Of a DNA stretch of 64,000 nt, positions 1 to 8,504 are shown one piece after another. The notes under the pieces were generated by a model, which saw only the letters and a program-made list of their open reading frames with translations, was not told the origin of the DNA and searched no databases. Numbering within the stretch: position 1 is the first letter of the stretch; each line of letters begins with the position of its first letter. The DNA comes from Plotosus lineatus (Eukaryota > Chordata > Actinopteri > Siluriformes > Plotosidae): positions 15,539,001 through 15,603,000 of the forward strand of contig CM045751.1 of assembly GCA_024760905.1 (NCBI GenBank), in the 5' to 3' direction. The position numbers were made by a program, and so were the translations under genes.

Positions 1-238
1 GCCAGGCCATCACAGGGCCAACCATTCATGCTTACACTCAAACCTAGTGTGTGATTTTTTTAACAGCCAATTGACCTGCTGTGCATGTTTTTGGACTGTG
101 GGAGAAAACCGGAGTACCTGGAGGTACACAAGCATGGGGAGAATATGCAAACTCCACACAGAAACACTCAGGATGGGAATCAAACCCAGGCCTTCTTGGT
201 GTGAGGCAGACGTGCTAACCACTACACCACAGTTCGGC
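1..238 (-). repeat. tRNA-derived SINE, type A, partial
   Basis: This is the reverse-strand copy of a SINE seen many times in the window. Read on the - strand it starts with a tRNA-like head (TGGTTAGCACGTCTGCCTC, then a B-box-like GGTTTGATTCC) and runs into the body that on the + strand reads as GGACTGTGGGAGAAAACCGG. The copy runs off the left edge. Open frames across it are not genes. Confidence 0.75.
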
Positions 239-567
239 AGCATTTATCCATCATCCTTTCATGTGGACACATCTGCAGAAAGTGTTCCGCTCGTCTGTAC
301 CTCAGACCTAAAACATTCCCCTGAAATTTTGTAGTCACAAAACTTTCTCCTGTTGTCTTAAAAATCTCAAATCATTACTGTATATTTATAAATGTTTATT
401 TTTCTGTCAGCTCCAGATAAGCAAGAGAGAAAACGCAGCTCTCAGTAGGTTTAAGACTGAACCGGTGGCAGTGATAACACTCAGTTGTGGTTTAGAACAG
501 TACAGACGTCTGGGGATTGAAACATTATGTTCGTTTATTTATTCAGTTGGAGACATCATAATTGGTG

Positions 568-570
<3 letters not shown>

Positions 571-633
<63 letters not shown>
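571..633. repeat. (CT)n(GT)n microsatellite
   Basis: A CT tract followed by a GT tract lies directly against the 3' splice site of the next exon, so it forms the polypyrimidine tract of that intron. Length variation here could affect splicing of the eIF4G-like gene. The stretch 239-570 before it is intron with no feature I recognise. Confidence 0.9.
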
Positions 634-635
<2 letters not shown>

Positions 636-637
<2 letters not shown>

Positions 638-717
638 AGATTGCAAGGCCATTGTTGGCAATAGGAAAGGCTGCTGTGCTACTGGTTCACATTCTCAACC
701 TGCTCTGTAAAGAACTG
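636..717 (+). CDS. eIF4G-type MA3 domain, penultimate visible exon
   Basis: The exon lies between an AG at 634-635 and a GTAAGT donor at 718. The frame starts with the last base of an Arg codon and reads REIARPLLAIGKAAVLL, then VHILNLLCKEL. Vertebrate eIF4G1/eIF4G3 have FREI-KPL-GKA-LL-IL-LLCK at the same place in the MA3 (second HEAT) domain, which binds eIF4A. The phase also matches, because the Arg codon is split. Earlier exons lie left of the window. I place it in the eIF4G1/3 group and cannot choose the paralogue. Confidence 0.75.
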
Positions 718-721
718 GTAA

Positions 722-726
722 GTCTC

Positions 727-769
<43 letters not shown>
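722..769. repeat. (TC)n microsatellite
   Basis: A TC tract begins a few bases after the donor of the preceding exon, inside the short last intron (718-1002) of the eIF4G-like gene. The rest of that intron shows nothing else. Confidence 0.9.
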
Positions 770-772
<3 letters not shown>

Positions 773-1002
773 AAACTTAAAAACAATTGTAGTTGTTCAA
801 GATCTGAAAATGTATCTGAACAGTTTCATTGATATGAAGTGTATTGTTTTTCTTAGGTTATGATTAAGAATAAAATAACATTGTCACCTGATTAGCTCCG
901 CCCTCTCACGGAACTGTTATTGACGCTACACATGTGTAAAATAAGGTTGTATGTCAGGAATAACCTGTAAATGAAAAGATGTCATCATTGTTTAATTTTT
1001 AG

Positions 1003-1140
1003 AGTTGCAACAAAGCCGGAGCTCTGTGGATTGATGCCGGACTCAGCTGGAAGGACTTCCTGCCCAAAGACATGGACGTCAACAAGTTTGTGACAGAGCA
1101 AGTTCCCTACACAGCAGTCACTCAACGAGATATCACATGA
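1003..1140 (+). CDS. eIF4G-type gene, terminal exon with early stop after MA3
   Basis: After a TTTTTAG acceptor the exon reads in phase with the previous one: [20 protein letters not shown], then [13 protein letters not shown]. This matches the eIF4G MA3 pattern [18 protein letters not shown]. The frame then runs [12 protein letters not shown] to a TGA at 1138-1140. In vertebrate eIF4G1/3 the protein continues for about 200 residues through the W2 domain that recruits MNK kinases. Nothing like W2 follows here. Either this locus encodes a shortened eIF4G, or CAA|GTTCCC is a weak donor to an exon I cannot see, or the locus is a decaying paralogue. No polyadenylation signal is obvious nearby. 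Confidence 0.7.
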   Translation, partial: SCNKAGALWIDAGLSWKDFLPKDMDVNKFVTEQVPYTAVTQRDIT

Positions 1141-1548
1141 AAGTGATTTGACTCGGAGTTGACTCTTCTCCAGAAAGTGAATCAGATTTGTGTTTCGGTT
1201 TGTTTGTTTAGTTATTTAATACGCCAGATTGTACATTGTTCACTAGTTTTGTGATGTTTTAATAATTAGTGTTGAATAGTCATGTTAGGTAATGCCAGAG
1301 TGTCAAATAATGAGGTTAATTTTTGTTTAAGTTTTCTCTCTGAGCTGTTTGAGCCGTAAACACAATTTTTTTTAATTTTTTGTTTTGGAACACTAGTGAG
1401 TCATGACAGGCTGGGACCTCTGATGAACTGGGCATCCCCCGTTTGCACAGCAGCATTTCTATCCATCCTCTTGTGCCTCACAGTGCACCGAGTGTGGAGC
1501 TTTCAGACGACCAATCAAAGAGCAAAGTAGGAACTGAGAGCGCAAAGG

Positions 1549-1611
1549 CCATAAATTGAAGGAGGAAGCCAAACAACCCCATAAATTGAAGGAGGAAGCC
1601 AAACAACCCCA
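1549..1611. repeat. Tandem duplication, about 30 bp x 2
   Basis: The unit beginning CCATAAATTGAAGGAGGAAG occurs twice back to back without a visible mismatch, which suggests a recent slippage or duplication event downstream of the eIF4G-like gene. Confidence 0.85.
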
Positions 1612-1794
1612 GCATGTGTTTTAAATGAACGTTTCAGGGGAAGGTGGGAAACCAGCTTCCTGAAAAAGTGTTTTTCTTTTATTTTTTTAATTTAATTTAT
1701 TTTTTAGGAATCATACTTTGGTGCTCCATTGGTGACTGAAATGAAAAATATAGGTCTTAAAATGGGGATAATATTTAACTGGTAACTGATTCCC

Positions 1795-2020
1795 AGTTCA
1801 AGAAATCTATGAGGCCCGATGTGGAAGCAGAGCCACTAGCATCACCTACAACCTGTCCTACCCTGCACATCATCTCTTCAGGCTCACTCCCTGGGATAGG
1901 ACATTTAAGATTGTACATACCTGCACCACCGCACTGAAAAACAGCTACTTTCCCAGAGCTGTGAATGTATTAAATAACTCCTCTGCACCGAACCCACCCT
2001 AAAACACCCGGCCCCCAGCA
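1795..2020 (+). mobile_element. LINE (L2-like) 3' ORF fragment
   Basis: Translation gives pieces such as YPAHHLFRL and LKNSYFPRAVN. These resemble the extreme C-terminus of fish L2/Maui-like reverse transcriptase ORFs (HP.H.LF..LPSG, then LKNSFFPQA). It is a short dead fragment with no intact frame. The same C-terminal motif recurs on the - strand near 62.6-62.8 kb. Confidence 0.5.
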
Positions 2021-2035
2021 TTGTTACACTTCTTA

Positions 2036-2715
2036 CTGCCTGTACAATTCAATATAGGTGTAATACATTATGTTTCATTGTAATGTTCCCAGGATAACCT
2101 GATTTATTATTTCAGTATATAATTATTAAAACTGCAGTTTCCACAGTGTTCTGCGATGTACAACTTACTACCTCGCGTGCTATATCGCCGTTACTCCAAT
2201 ACATTGTATTGTTTTTCATACTTTTCTACATGTAGAATTTAAATTAGTTACCTTTTTACTTTTGCAAATTATTAACTATTTAGTGTAAATATCAGGGAGT
2301 ACAAGTATGATGCAATAGCATTAAAGTTTCTTACATCTTGTGTCTTAGCCAATATGAGCGCATCCCTTCGTTGCTTAAAAGTTACCCAGCATTCCCTTTA
2401 AACCTCCTGAACTATTAAATACTTTGCTGTTGGATTTTCCTTTGATCAGCCAATCATGTAGAGGGAAATTAGGGTCTTGAATGTTCTGCTCTGTCTGATG
2501 ATGAATTTGTGGAATCCAAAGTATTTGGAGGTTATTTTGAACCTTTTCCAATCTGATGACCACCAATAGCTTTTTTCTGAATCTCTTTCCACTCTTCTTT
2601 GTTTATGCCATGATATACTGTACTTCCATTCTGTGAAGTTTTTTTTAAATAAAGCAGGGTTCTCACTCTCCTCTGATTCAGTTGTCATTCAATTGATTAA
2701 AAACACCTGACCCTA
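2036..2715. other. Intergenic, no recognised gene
   Basis: AT-rich sequence with two overlapping short reverse frames at 2375-2688. They contain no motif I recognise and stop at the edge of the next transposon. No exon with plausible splice sites was found. Confidence 0.4.
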
Positions 2716-3196
2716 CAACCCCTGGCAAAAATTATGGAATCACCAGTCTTGGAGGATTTTCATTGAGTTATTTAATTTTGTAGGAATAAAAGAAGATCAC
2801 AGACATGACACAAAACTAAAGTAATTTCAAATGGCAACTTTCTAGCTTTAAGAAACACTAAAAGAAATCAAGAAAAAAATGTGGTAGTCAGTTACTCTTT
2901 TAGACCAAACCGGGGAATAAATTATGGAATCACTTAATTTTAAGGAACAAACTATGGAATCACCATGTAAAATTTCCATTTCCAAAACTTCACACATGCA
3001 TCAAATTAGATCTGCTTGTTAGTCTGCAGTTAAACAGGAGTGATCACACCTTGGAGAGCTGTTGCACCAAGTGGACTGACATGAATCATGGTTCCAACAC
3101 GAGAGATATCGATTGAAACAAAGGAGAGGATTATCAAAATTGATAATGTGGTGATTTGGTGAAACTTGGTGATTACATCATTTTTGCCAGGGGTTG
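2716..3196 (+). mobile_element. Internally deleted Tc1/mariner element (MITE)
   Basis: The ends are inverted: CAACCCCTGGCAAAAATTAT at the left and TTTTTGCCAGGGGTTG at the right, each flanked by TA (2714-2715 and 3197-3198), the Tc1/mariner target. Near the right side an ATG at 3088 begins MVPTREISIETKERIIKI, the start of a Tc1-type DNA-binding domain. The frame then stops and the rest of the transposase is missing. The element is therefore a 481-bp deletion derivative and would need a transposase supplied in trans. Confidence 0.85.
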
Positions 3197-3402
3197 TAAT
3201 ATCCCCTTCATATTTACATGTTAACCCTTGAGGGTCTCATACCTTTGCTAACCAGAGATGTGCAATATTATATGATTTCCCTCAATAAACAAATAAGTCA
3301 AACATTTTTACTTGTTTGTTGCAGTGGGTTCTTTTTTATTTACTCTCAGGACCTGTGAAAAGCTGTTTTATTTTTAGGACAATTAAAAATATATAGACTA
3401 TA

Positions 3403-3712
3403 TGGGGTGGCATGGTGGTGTGCGTAGTGGTTAGCATGTCTTCCTCACAGCAAGAAGGAGTGGGTTTGATTCCCAGCCTAGGAGTTTCTGTGTGGAGTTT
3501 GCTCCCCGTGTTTGCCTGGGTTTCCTCGTTTTCCTCCTACAGACCAAAAACATGCACAAATCTCCCCTAGATGTGAAAGGTTGTGTGAGTGTTGGCCCTG
3601 CGATGGCCTGGCAAGCTGTCCAGGGTGTACCCCTCCCTTGCCCGAAGTTGGCTGAGATAGGTGCCAGCCTTCCTGTGACCCCAATTAAGATTAAGATGTT
3701 CAGAAAATGAAT
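3403..3712 (+). repeat. tRNA-derived SINE, type A, full length
   Basis: The head reads GGTTAGCATGTCTTCCTCAC and GGTTTGATTCC (A- and B-box-like). The body carries TGCGATGGCCTGGCAAGCTG and the tail ATTAAGATTAAGATG..AGAAAATGAAT, the usual end of this family in the window. Confidence 0.75.
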
Positions 3713-3894
3713 TAGTGAATGATGGGGTGGGGGGGGGAGCACGGACAAAAACATTAACAAACTTTTTAGAGTCACAAAGTGTAGTCTTCATTGCCATGTT
3801 CACTTCTAGTTTTACTTTTTTGTTGCAGTTTAACTCTGCTGTGACACCGGGCTCTGAGAAAAAATTTCATAAAGATTTTTGTGAAGAAGAGCTT

Positions 3895-4985
3895 GTCCCC
3901 TCCTTGAATTGCCACCTTATCGTGGTGGAGGGGTTTTGTGCCTCCACTGCTGAGGTGGCAGCCCATAGCTGTGTCCGGAAGGCCACTGGTGCCTGTCATG
4001 ACGGTAATCCCTGAGCCCAGTAGTGGGAACCTGCGGTGATGGGGACCCTCCAGGTGAAAAAGGAGGCCTATCAGGTCTCATTGGCCTGTGGGACTCCCGA
4101 GGAAGCAGACAGGTACCGGCAGGACAAACGTGCTGCAGCCCAAGCTGTCGCCGATGCAAAATCTTGGGCTGAGAGTTCGGTGAGGGCCTGGAGAGCGATT
4201 GTTGGTTGGCCTCAGAAAGGTTCTATACCAACATCCAACGCCTCAGGAGGAAGAAGCAGTTCTCCACAAATACTGTCTACAGTGGAAGTGGGAAGCTGCT
4301 CACCTCGACTGGGGATGTCGTCAAGAGGTGGAAGGAATACTTCGAGGACCTCCTCATTCCCAGCAACACACCCTCTGTGGAGGAGGAAGACTTTGGGGGT
4401 TGGGTGGGGGTCTGCCCATCACTGGAGCTGAGGTCACTGGGGTAGTCAAAAAGCTCCTCGGTGGTTGGGCTTCAGGGGTGGATGAGATCCAGCCTGAATA
4501 TCTCAGGGCTCTGGATGTTGTAGGGCTCTGTCTTGGTTGACATGTTTGCAACATTGCGTGGTTATCGGGGGCCGTACCTTTGGATTAGCAAACCGGGGTG
4601 GTAGACCCTCTTTTTAGAAAAGGGGACTGGAGTCTGCTACAATTATGATGGAATCACACTCTTCAGCCCAGCAGGGAAAGTCTATGCAGGGGTGCTGGAG
4701 AGAAGGATCCGAGCTTCCTTTAAAGGGTGGCGGGGTTCTCCCTTAGAGATAGGGTGAGAAGCTCAGCCATCTGGGAAGAGATCGGACTAGAACCGCTGCT
4801 CCTCCGCACTGAGAGGAGCCAGTTGAGGTGGCTCAGGCATCTGATTAGAATGCCTCCCGAACGCCTACCTGGTGTGATGTTTTGGTATGTCCAACTCGAA
4901 GAGACTCGGGGATCGACCTAGAACACATTAGAGCGATGATGTCTCTTGGATGCTCTGGGAACGCCTTGGTGTACACCCAGAAGAC
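3895..4985 (+). mobile_element. LINE (non-LTR retrotransposon) fragment
   Basis: Frames across this stretch match one type of fish LINE that also occurs at 13.3-17.2 kb and at the right edge. Visible pieces are ACGTPEEADRYRQDKRAAAQ, then GVDEIQPEYLRALDVVGL (fingers region of the reverse transcriptase), PSREISLC-like remains, and finally LSLRDRVRSSAI..EIGLEPLLL.TERSQLRWL.H..RMPPERLP (the ORF C-terminus). The middle of the RT, including the FADD box, is deleted and many frame breaks are present. The element is inactive. The family name cannot be settled by eye. Confidence 0.75.
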
Positions 4986-5205
4986 ATGGAGCCAACATAA
5001 GGTAATATAAGGCCAACACTCACAACCATTCATAGACCTAGTACATAACTTGTGATCCTGGGGGAAACTATAGTGCCCAGAGTAAACCCACAAAAGCACT
5101 GGAAGACCATAGAAACTCCCCTCAAAAATTACCTTACTGTGACTCGAACCCAGGAAGGCTGAGAAGTAGATGTACGAACCACTCCACCACCATGCTGCCT
5201 CTTGA
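4986..5205 (-). repeat. SINE type A fragment
   Basis: Diverged reverse copy. It contains the body (GGCCAACACTCACAACCATT) and ends at the tRNA-like head (GACTCGAACCCAGGAAGGCT ... CCACCACCATGCTGCC on the + strand). Confidence 0.6.
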
Positions 5206-5279
5206 TGGATTGATTTAATCCCTAAATACAGGCCCAGAGCTCCACTAAATATTCACATAAATCATAATATGACAAATCT

Positions 5280-5434
5280 TCATTCATTTATTTTCTAAGT
5301 GGCCTAATCCTTATTAGGTCACAGGGAGGCTGGTGCCCATTTCAGATGACTCCAGGTGAAGACAGGGTACACCCTTCACAGTTCTCCAGACCATTGCAGG
5401 GCCAACAGTCATACAAACCATTCACATTTACACC

Positions 5435-5491
<57 letters not shown>

Positions 5492-5685
5492 GGCGGGGTG
5501 GGGTGGGGTTGGTTGGAACAGCCAATTGGCCTACTGTACGTGTTTTTGGAATGTGGGAGAACATGTGTTCTTTACAAACACCCAATCTAGGAATCGAACC
5601 CAGGACCTTCTTGAGATACAGTATGCAGGTTTATGCTATCAGGAGGGATAATGTAACTCATGTAAGCACTCTATGATGGAGTGGA
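5280..5685 (-). repeat. SINE type A copy with internal (GT)n
   Basis: On the + strand it begins with the tail (CATTCATTTATTTTCTAAG..CTAATCCTTATTAGG) and runs toward the head (ATCGAACCCAGGACCTTCTT). A GT microsatellite at about 5439-5490 interrupts the body where other copies read only CACACCTAGTGTG, so this copy has expanded a short TG run. Confidence 0.7.
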
Positions 5686-6354
5686 GGTAAGCCGGAAACC
5701 ACCTCACCATGCACAAAACATCATGCATTGCAATTGATAGGCAGGTTCTACTCCTGTTTGTCAAGAACCGGACGAACACCATCAAGAGCACAGACTTAAA
5801 TTACAAAGTTGAAAATTAGCATACAGACCAGGTGACCTATGCAAATTGACTACATTCAAGGGATGATTGCTTGATATTATGAGGCCCAATGTGTGCCAAG
5901 GATGCCTTTCCAGACACCATTACACGGTCCTGAGTTGTTGGCATGAAGCAGAATGGGTCCATCTATGGATTTATACTTACACTGCCAAATCCGAACCCTG
6001 ACCAAGCACCCAGCTTCAAGTAATGTACATCAGGTGGATTGGGAGCTTATCCCAGGTGTGAGGGTACCTATTTATAGAGTTCGTCATCCTGCCTCGAACC
6101 TGGGATCCAATTTAACCCTGGCTTAATGCTCCAACGTAAAGTGTTTACTGGAAATTTAAAGAATGATCCTGACATTCAGTGATGATACTCAATGATACTG
6201 ATATTCAGTTACCATTAATCATGGAATTATCCTACTGATAGCAACAGTGGTCAAAGAAATGCATCTTAATCATGAAACGCTACTACAGTATGGGGAAAAA
6301 TGAGATGTTTGAACAGGAAACTCGTAATTACTAACTTGTATATGAAACACGAGT
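5686..6354. other. Intergenic, no recognised feature
   Basis: No open frame of note and no transposon ends could be identified. The text (for example GATGCCTTTCCAGACACCAT) looks like an old repeat, but I cannot assign it. Confidence 0.35.
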
Positions 6355-6660
6355 GCAGTGGTGGTCTAGTGGTTAGGGCGCAGGATCGCTGATCCTAAGG
6401 TTGGGGGTTCGAGTCCCCACAAGGTTGTCACTTTCCCCCCAGTGCAGCTAACTGGGTTATCAAAGGCAGGCCATGTCTCTCACTGTCTATGGTGAGAGGC
6501 ATGTAAAAGAACCATTGCTGTCTTTCGTAAAGAGTAGGCTGCAAAGCCATCAGCGTGTTTCTACGACCTGGAGAGGGATGGGCTCCGCCAGGCCAAATCA
6601 GCCCAAGTCTCACCATGAAGGCGCCCCAACAACATCCTCGGATGTTAAGGGATAAGTGAA
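6355..6660 (+). repeat. tRNA-derived SINE, type B, tail form 1
   Basis: The head is clearly tRNA-like: GTGGTCTAGTGGTTAGGGCG and GGTTCGAGTCCCC (B box). The shared body contains CTCACTGTCTATGGTGAGAG and AAAGAACCATTGCTG. The tail is form 1 (GACCTGGAGAGGGATGGGC ... GGATGTTAAGGGAT). Its flanks ATATGAAACACGAG / ATATGAAACACGGG look like a target-site duplication. Confidence 0.8.
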
Positions 6661-6829
6661 GTGATATGAAACACGGGTGCAGTGGTGACCTGGTGGTAGG
6701 GTGCTGGATCACTGAGTCCAGGTTTGGGGATTCAAGCCTTAATCTCAACAGGTCCCCCTGGTGCAGCTAGCTGGGTTATCAAGGGCCGGCCATGTCTTGC
6801 ACTGTGATTTCCATGGTTTTCGCCTAGAA

Positions 6830-7081
6830 CAGAGGTGTCAAACTCATGCCACAAAGGGCCATGTGGCTGCAGGTTTTTGTTTCAACCAAGCAGGAGCACG
6901 CGCATTTAATCAACCCATCTGAGTCTTCAGGCAGCTAATTGGTCAATCTGTGTGCTCTGTACAGAGACTGACCAATCAACTACCTGAACACTCAGATCAG
7001 TTGATTAACTGAGCCAAGTCAGGTGTGTTGCTGCTTGGTTGAAACAAAAACCTGCAGCCACATGGCCCTTTGACACCCCTG
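6830..7081. mobile_element. Palindromic hAT-like MITE
   Basis: The 252-bp element has long inverted arms: CAGAGGTGTCAAACTC at the left and GACACCCCTG at the right, with GGCCATGTGGCTGCAGGTTT mirrored by AACCTGCAGCCACATGGCC. The flanks GCCTAGAA / GCCTAGAT fit an 8-bp hAT-type target duplication with one mismatch. It has no coding capacity. Confidence 0.8.
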
Positions 7082-7250
7082 GCCTAGATGGTTTTCACCC
7101 CTAACCCTAACACTGTTTTTCACCAAGATGGTTTCTCACCTAAATGGTTTTCACCCCGAACCCTAACCCTATTTTTCACCTAGATGGTTTTCGCCCCAAC
7201 CCTGTTTTTTCGCCAAGATGGTTTTCGCCCCTAACTCTAAAAAATTATTT
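7082..7250. repeat. Minisatellite, about 40-bp unit
   Basis: Diverged tandem units share GATGGTTTTCACCCC, then TAACCCTAACCCTG and TTTTTCACCAA. The CCCTAACCCTAA runs are part of the unit and do not form a telomeric array. Part of one unit (CCATGGTTTTCGCCTAGA) lies before the hAT MITE, so the MITE inserted into this array. Confidence 0.7.
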
Positions 7251-7490
7251 TGAAAAAGTTGGCGAAAAACACCTGCACCTTCTCACTGTCTATGGTGTGA
7301 GGCTGTAAAAGAACCATTGCTGACTTTCGCCAAGAGTAGCTGCATAGCCATCAGCGTGTTTCCACCCTGCGATGGCCTGATGAGCCGTCCAGGGTGTACT
7401 CTGCCCACTCCCAGGGTCAGCTGAGATGGTCACCAGCCACCTCGCGACCATAATTAGGATTAGGCGGTACAAAAAAATTAATGAATGAAA

Positions 7491-7649
7491 CACAATGATA
7501 TCTTGAAATCCAGTCGCATTGGGAGTACGTGCGCGTTCGTGTGTGCCTGCGTGCGCGTTCGTGTGTGGGCAATCAGTTACCTACGCACTGAGGTGCAGAT
7601 AGATCAGTAGAGTTTCTCAGGCAAATACTTTCTCTCACACACACTCGAG
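7491..7649 (+). promoter_or_regulatory. Probable HSBP1 promoter / 5' UTR
   Basis: CpG-richer sequence (GTGCGCGTTCGTGTGTG, repeated) lies directly before the HSBP1 start codon. No TATA box or unambiguous transcription start is visible, so the assignment rests on position and base composition. Confidence 0.3.
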
Positions 7650-7694
7650 ATGTCTGACACGGAGCCCAAATCTGCTCAGGATTTAACTGTGGTG
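7650..7694 (+). CDS. hsbp1: HSBP1 coding exon 1
   Basis: The ATG at 7650 lies in ACTCGAGATGTC. The exon encodes 15 residues ([15 protein letters not shown]) and ends in phase 0 at a consensus GTGAGT donor at 7695. Confidence 0.93.
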
Positions 7695-8471
7695 GTGAGT
7701 AATTATTAATAATATATTCTATAAAAGCTTGAACAGTAACCTTTCCAAACAGCGCTACCGAAGCTAACTAAGATAGCTAGCTAATTTAAAGGCTACCTGA
7801 CCGCCGGTAAATCGACAGTATTGAGACGAGTTATGAGAGTTCGAGTTCAGATGTAGGTTTGAACGTGTCATTTCCTGTCAAACTATTTTATTAACGTATG
7901 TTTTATCTTTAAAATGTCATGCTTTGAAACGTTAGCAGGTAGCGTTTCCTTGGACGCAAGGAATCAAGGTTGCCAGATTGGTAAAGACGGCACCCATGAA
8001 ACCGTTTGAACGAAACTGTACTATTTTAGATTTACCTCAAACCGTTGTCTTTAAATGTGTATGCACATTCCTGATTTAGTAACCATACTTAATGTTTTTG
8101 AGTTCCCATTTTCGTAATGTTTGTCCCTTCTTGTTGCAAAAAAAAGCGATTAAAAAGTGAATGTTGATGTTCTGTACAGTTCATACTTTTTAAGTTATAC
8201 GTTTCTTGGCCAGTCACTATTTTAGAATGGAAATCGCTGGCAGTAGTTTTTAGTTTGGCTTGCATCAAGATTCAATTTGAAATGCCCTCGTGTCTTTTCC
8301 GGTGTTCGCTTGTTACCATGGAGACAGCTCCGGTGCGTGGGCGTGGAGATTAGTTTCGTGGATTTTTTTGGCTTTTGTATGAGGGTTGGTGACCCCAACC
8401 TCCCACACACTTGCTCACACACATTCTCTTACTCACTCACTAACACATCATTGAGAGAGAGAGAGTGTGTG

Positions 8472-8504
<33 letters not shown>

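Larger units (their letters stand above)
6670..7490 (+). repeat. SINE type B with type-A tail, interrupted
   Basis: A second type B head starts immediately after the first copy (GTGCAGTGGTGACCTGGTGG). It breaks off near 6800 at GCACTGTGATTT and resumes near 7275 (CTCACTGTCTATGGTGTGAG). The tail is that of SINE type A (TGCGATGGCCTGATGAGC ... ATTAGGATTAGGCGGT). The roughly 470 bp between the halves hold a hAT MITE and a minisatellite. Confidence 0.7.

Noticed and set aside
3492..4014. Overlapping 70-130-codon frames on both strands near 3.4-4.5 kb
   Set aside because: They arise from SINE A and LINE sequence with broken frames, not from a host gene.
6361..6420. Possible tRNA genes at SINE heads (also near 3420, 32520, 43335, 60420)
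   Set aside because: A- and B-box-like motifs are present, but the cloverleaf is not maintained and each sits at the start of a repeated SINE body with target duplications.
7082..7250. Interstitial telomere-like CCCTAACCCTAA runs
   Set aside because: The runs are two units long and are embedded in a 40-bp minisatellite unit; no true array.
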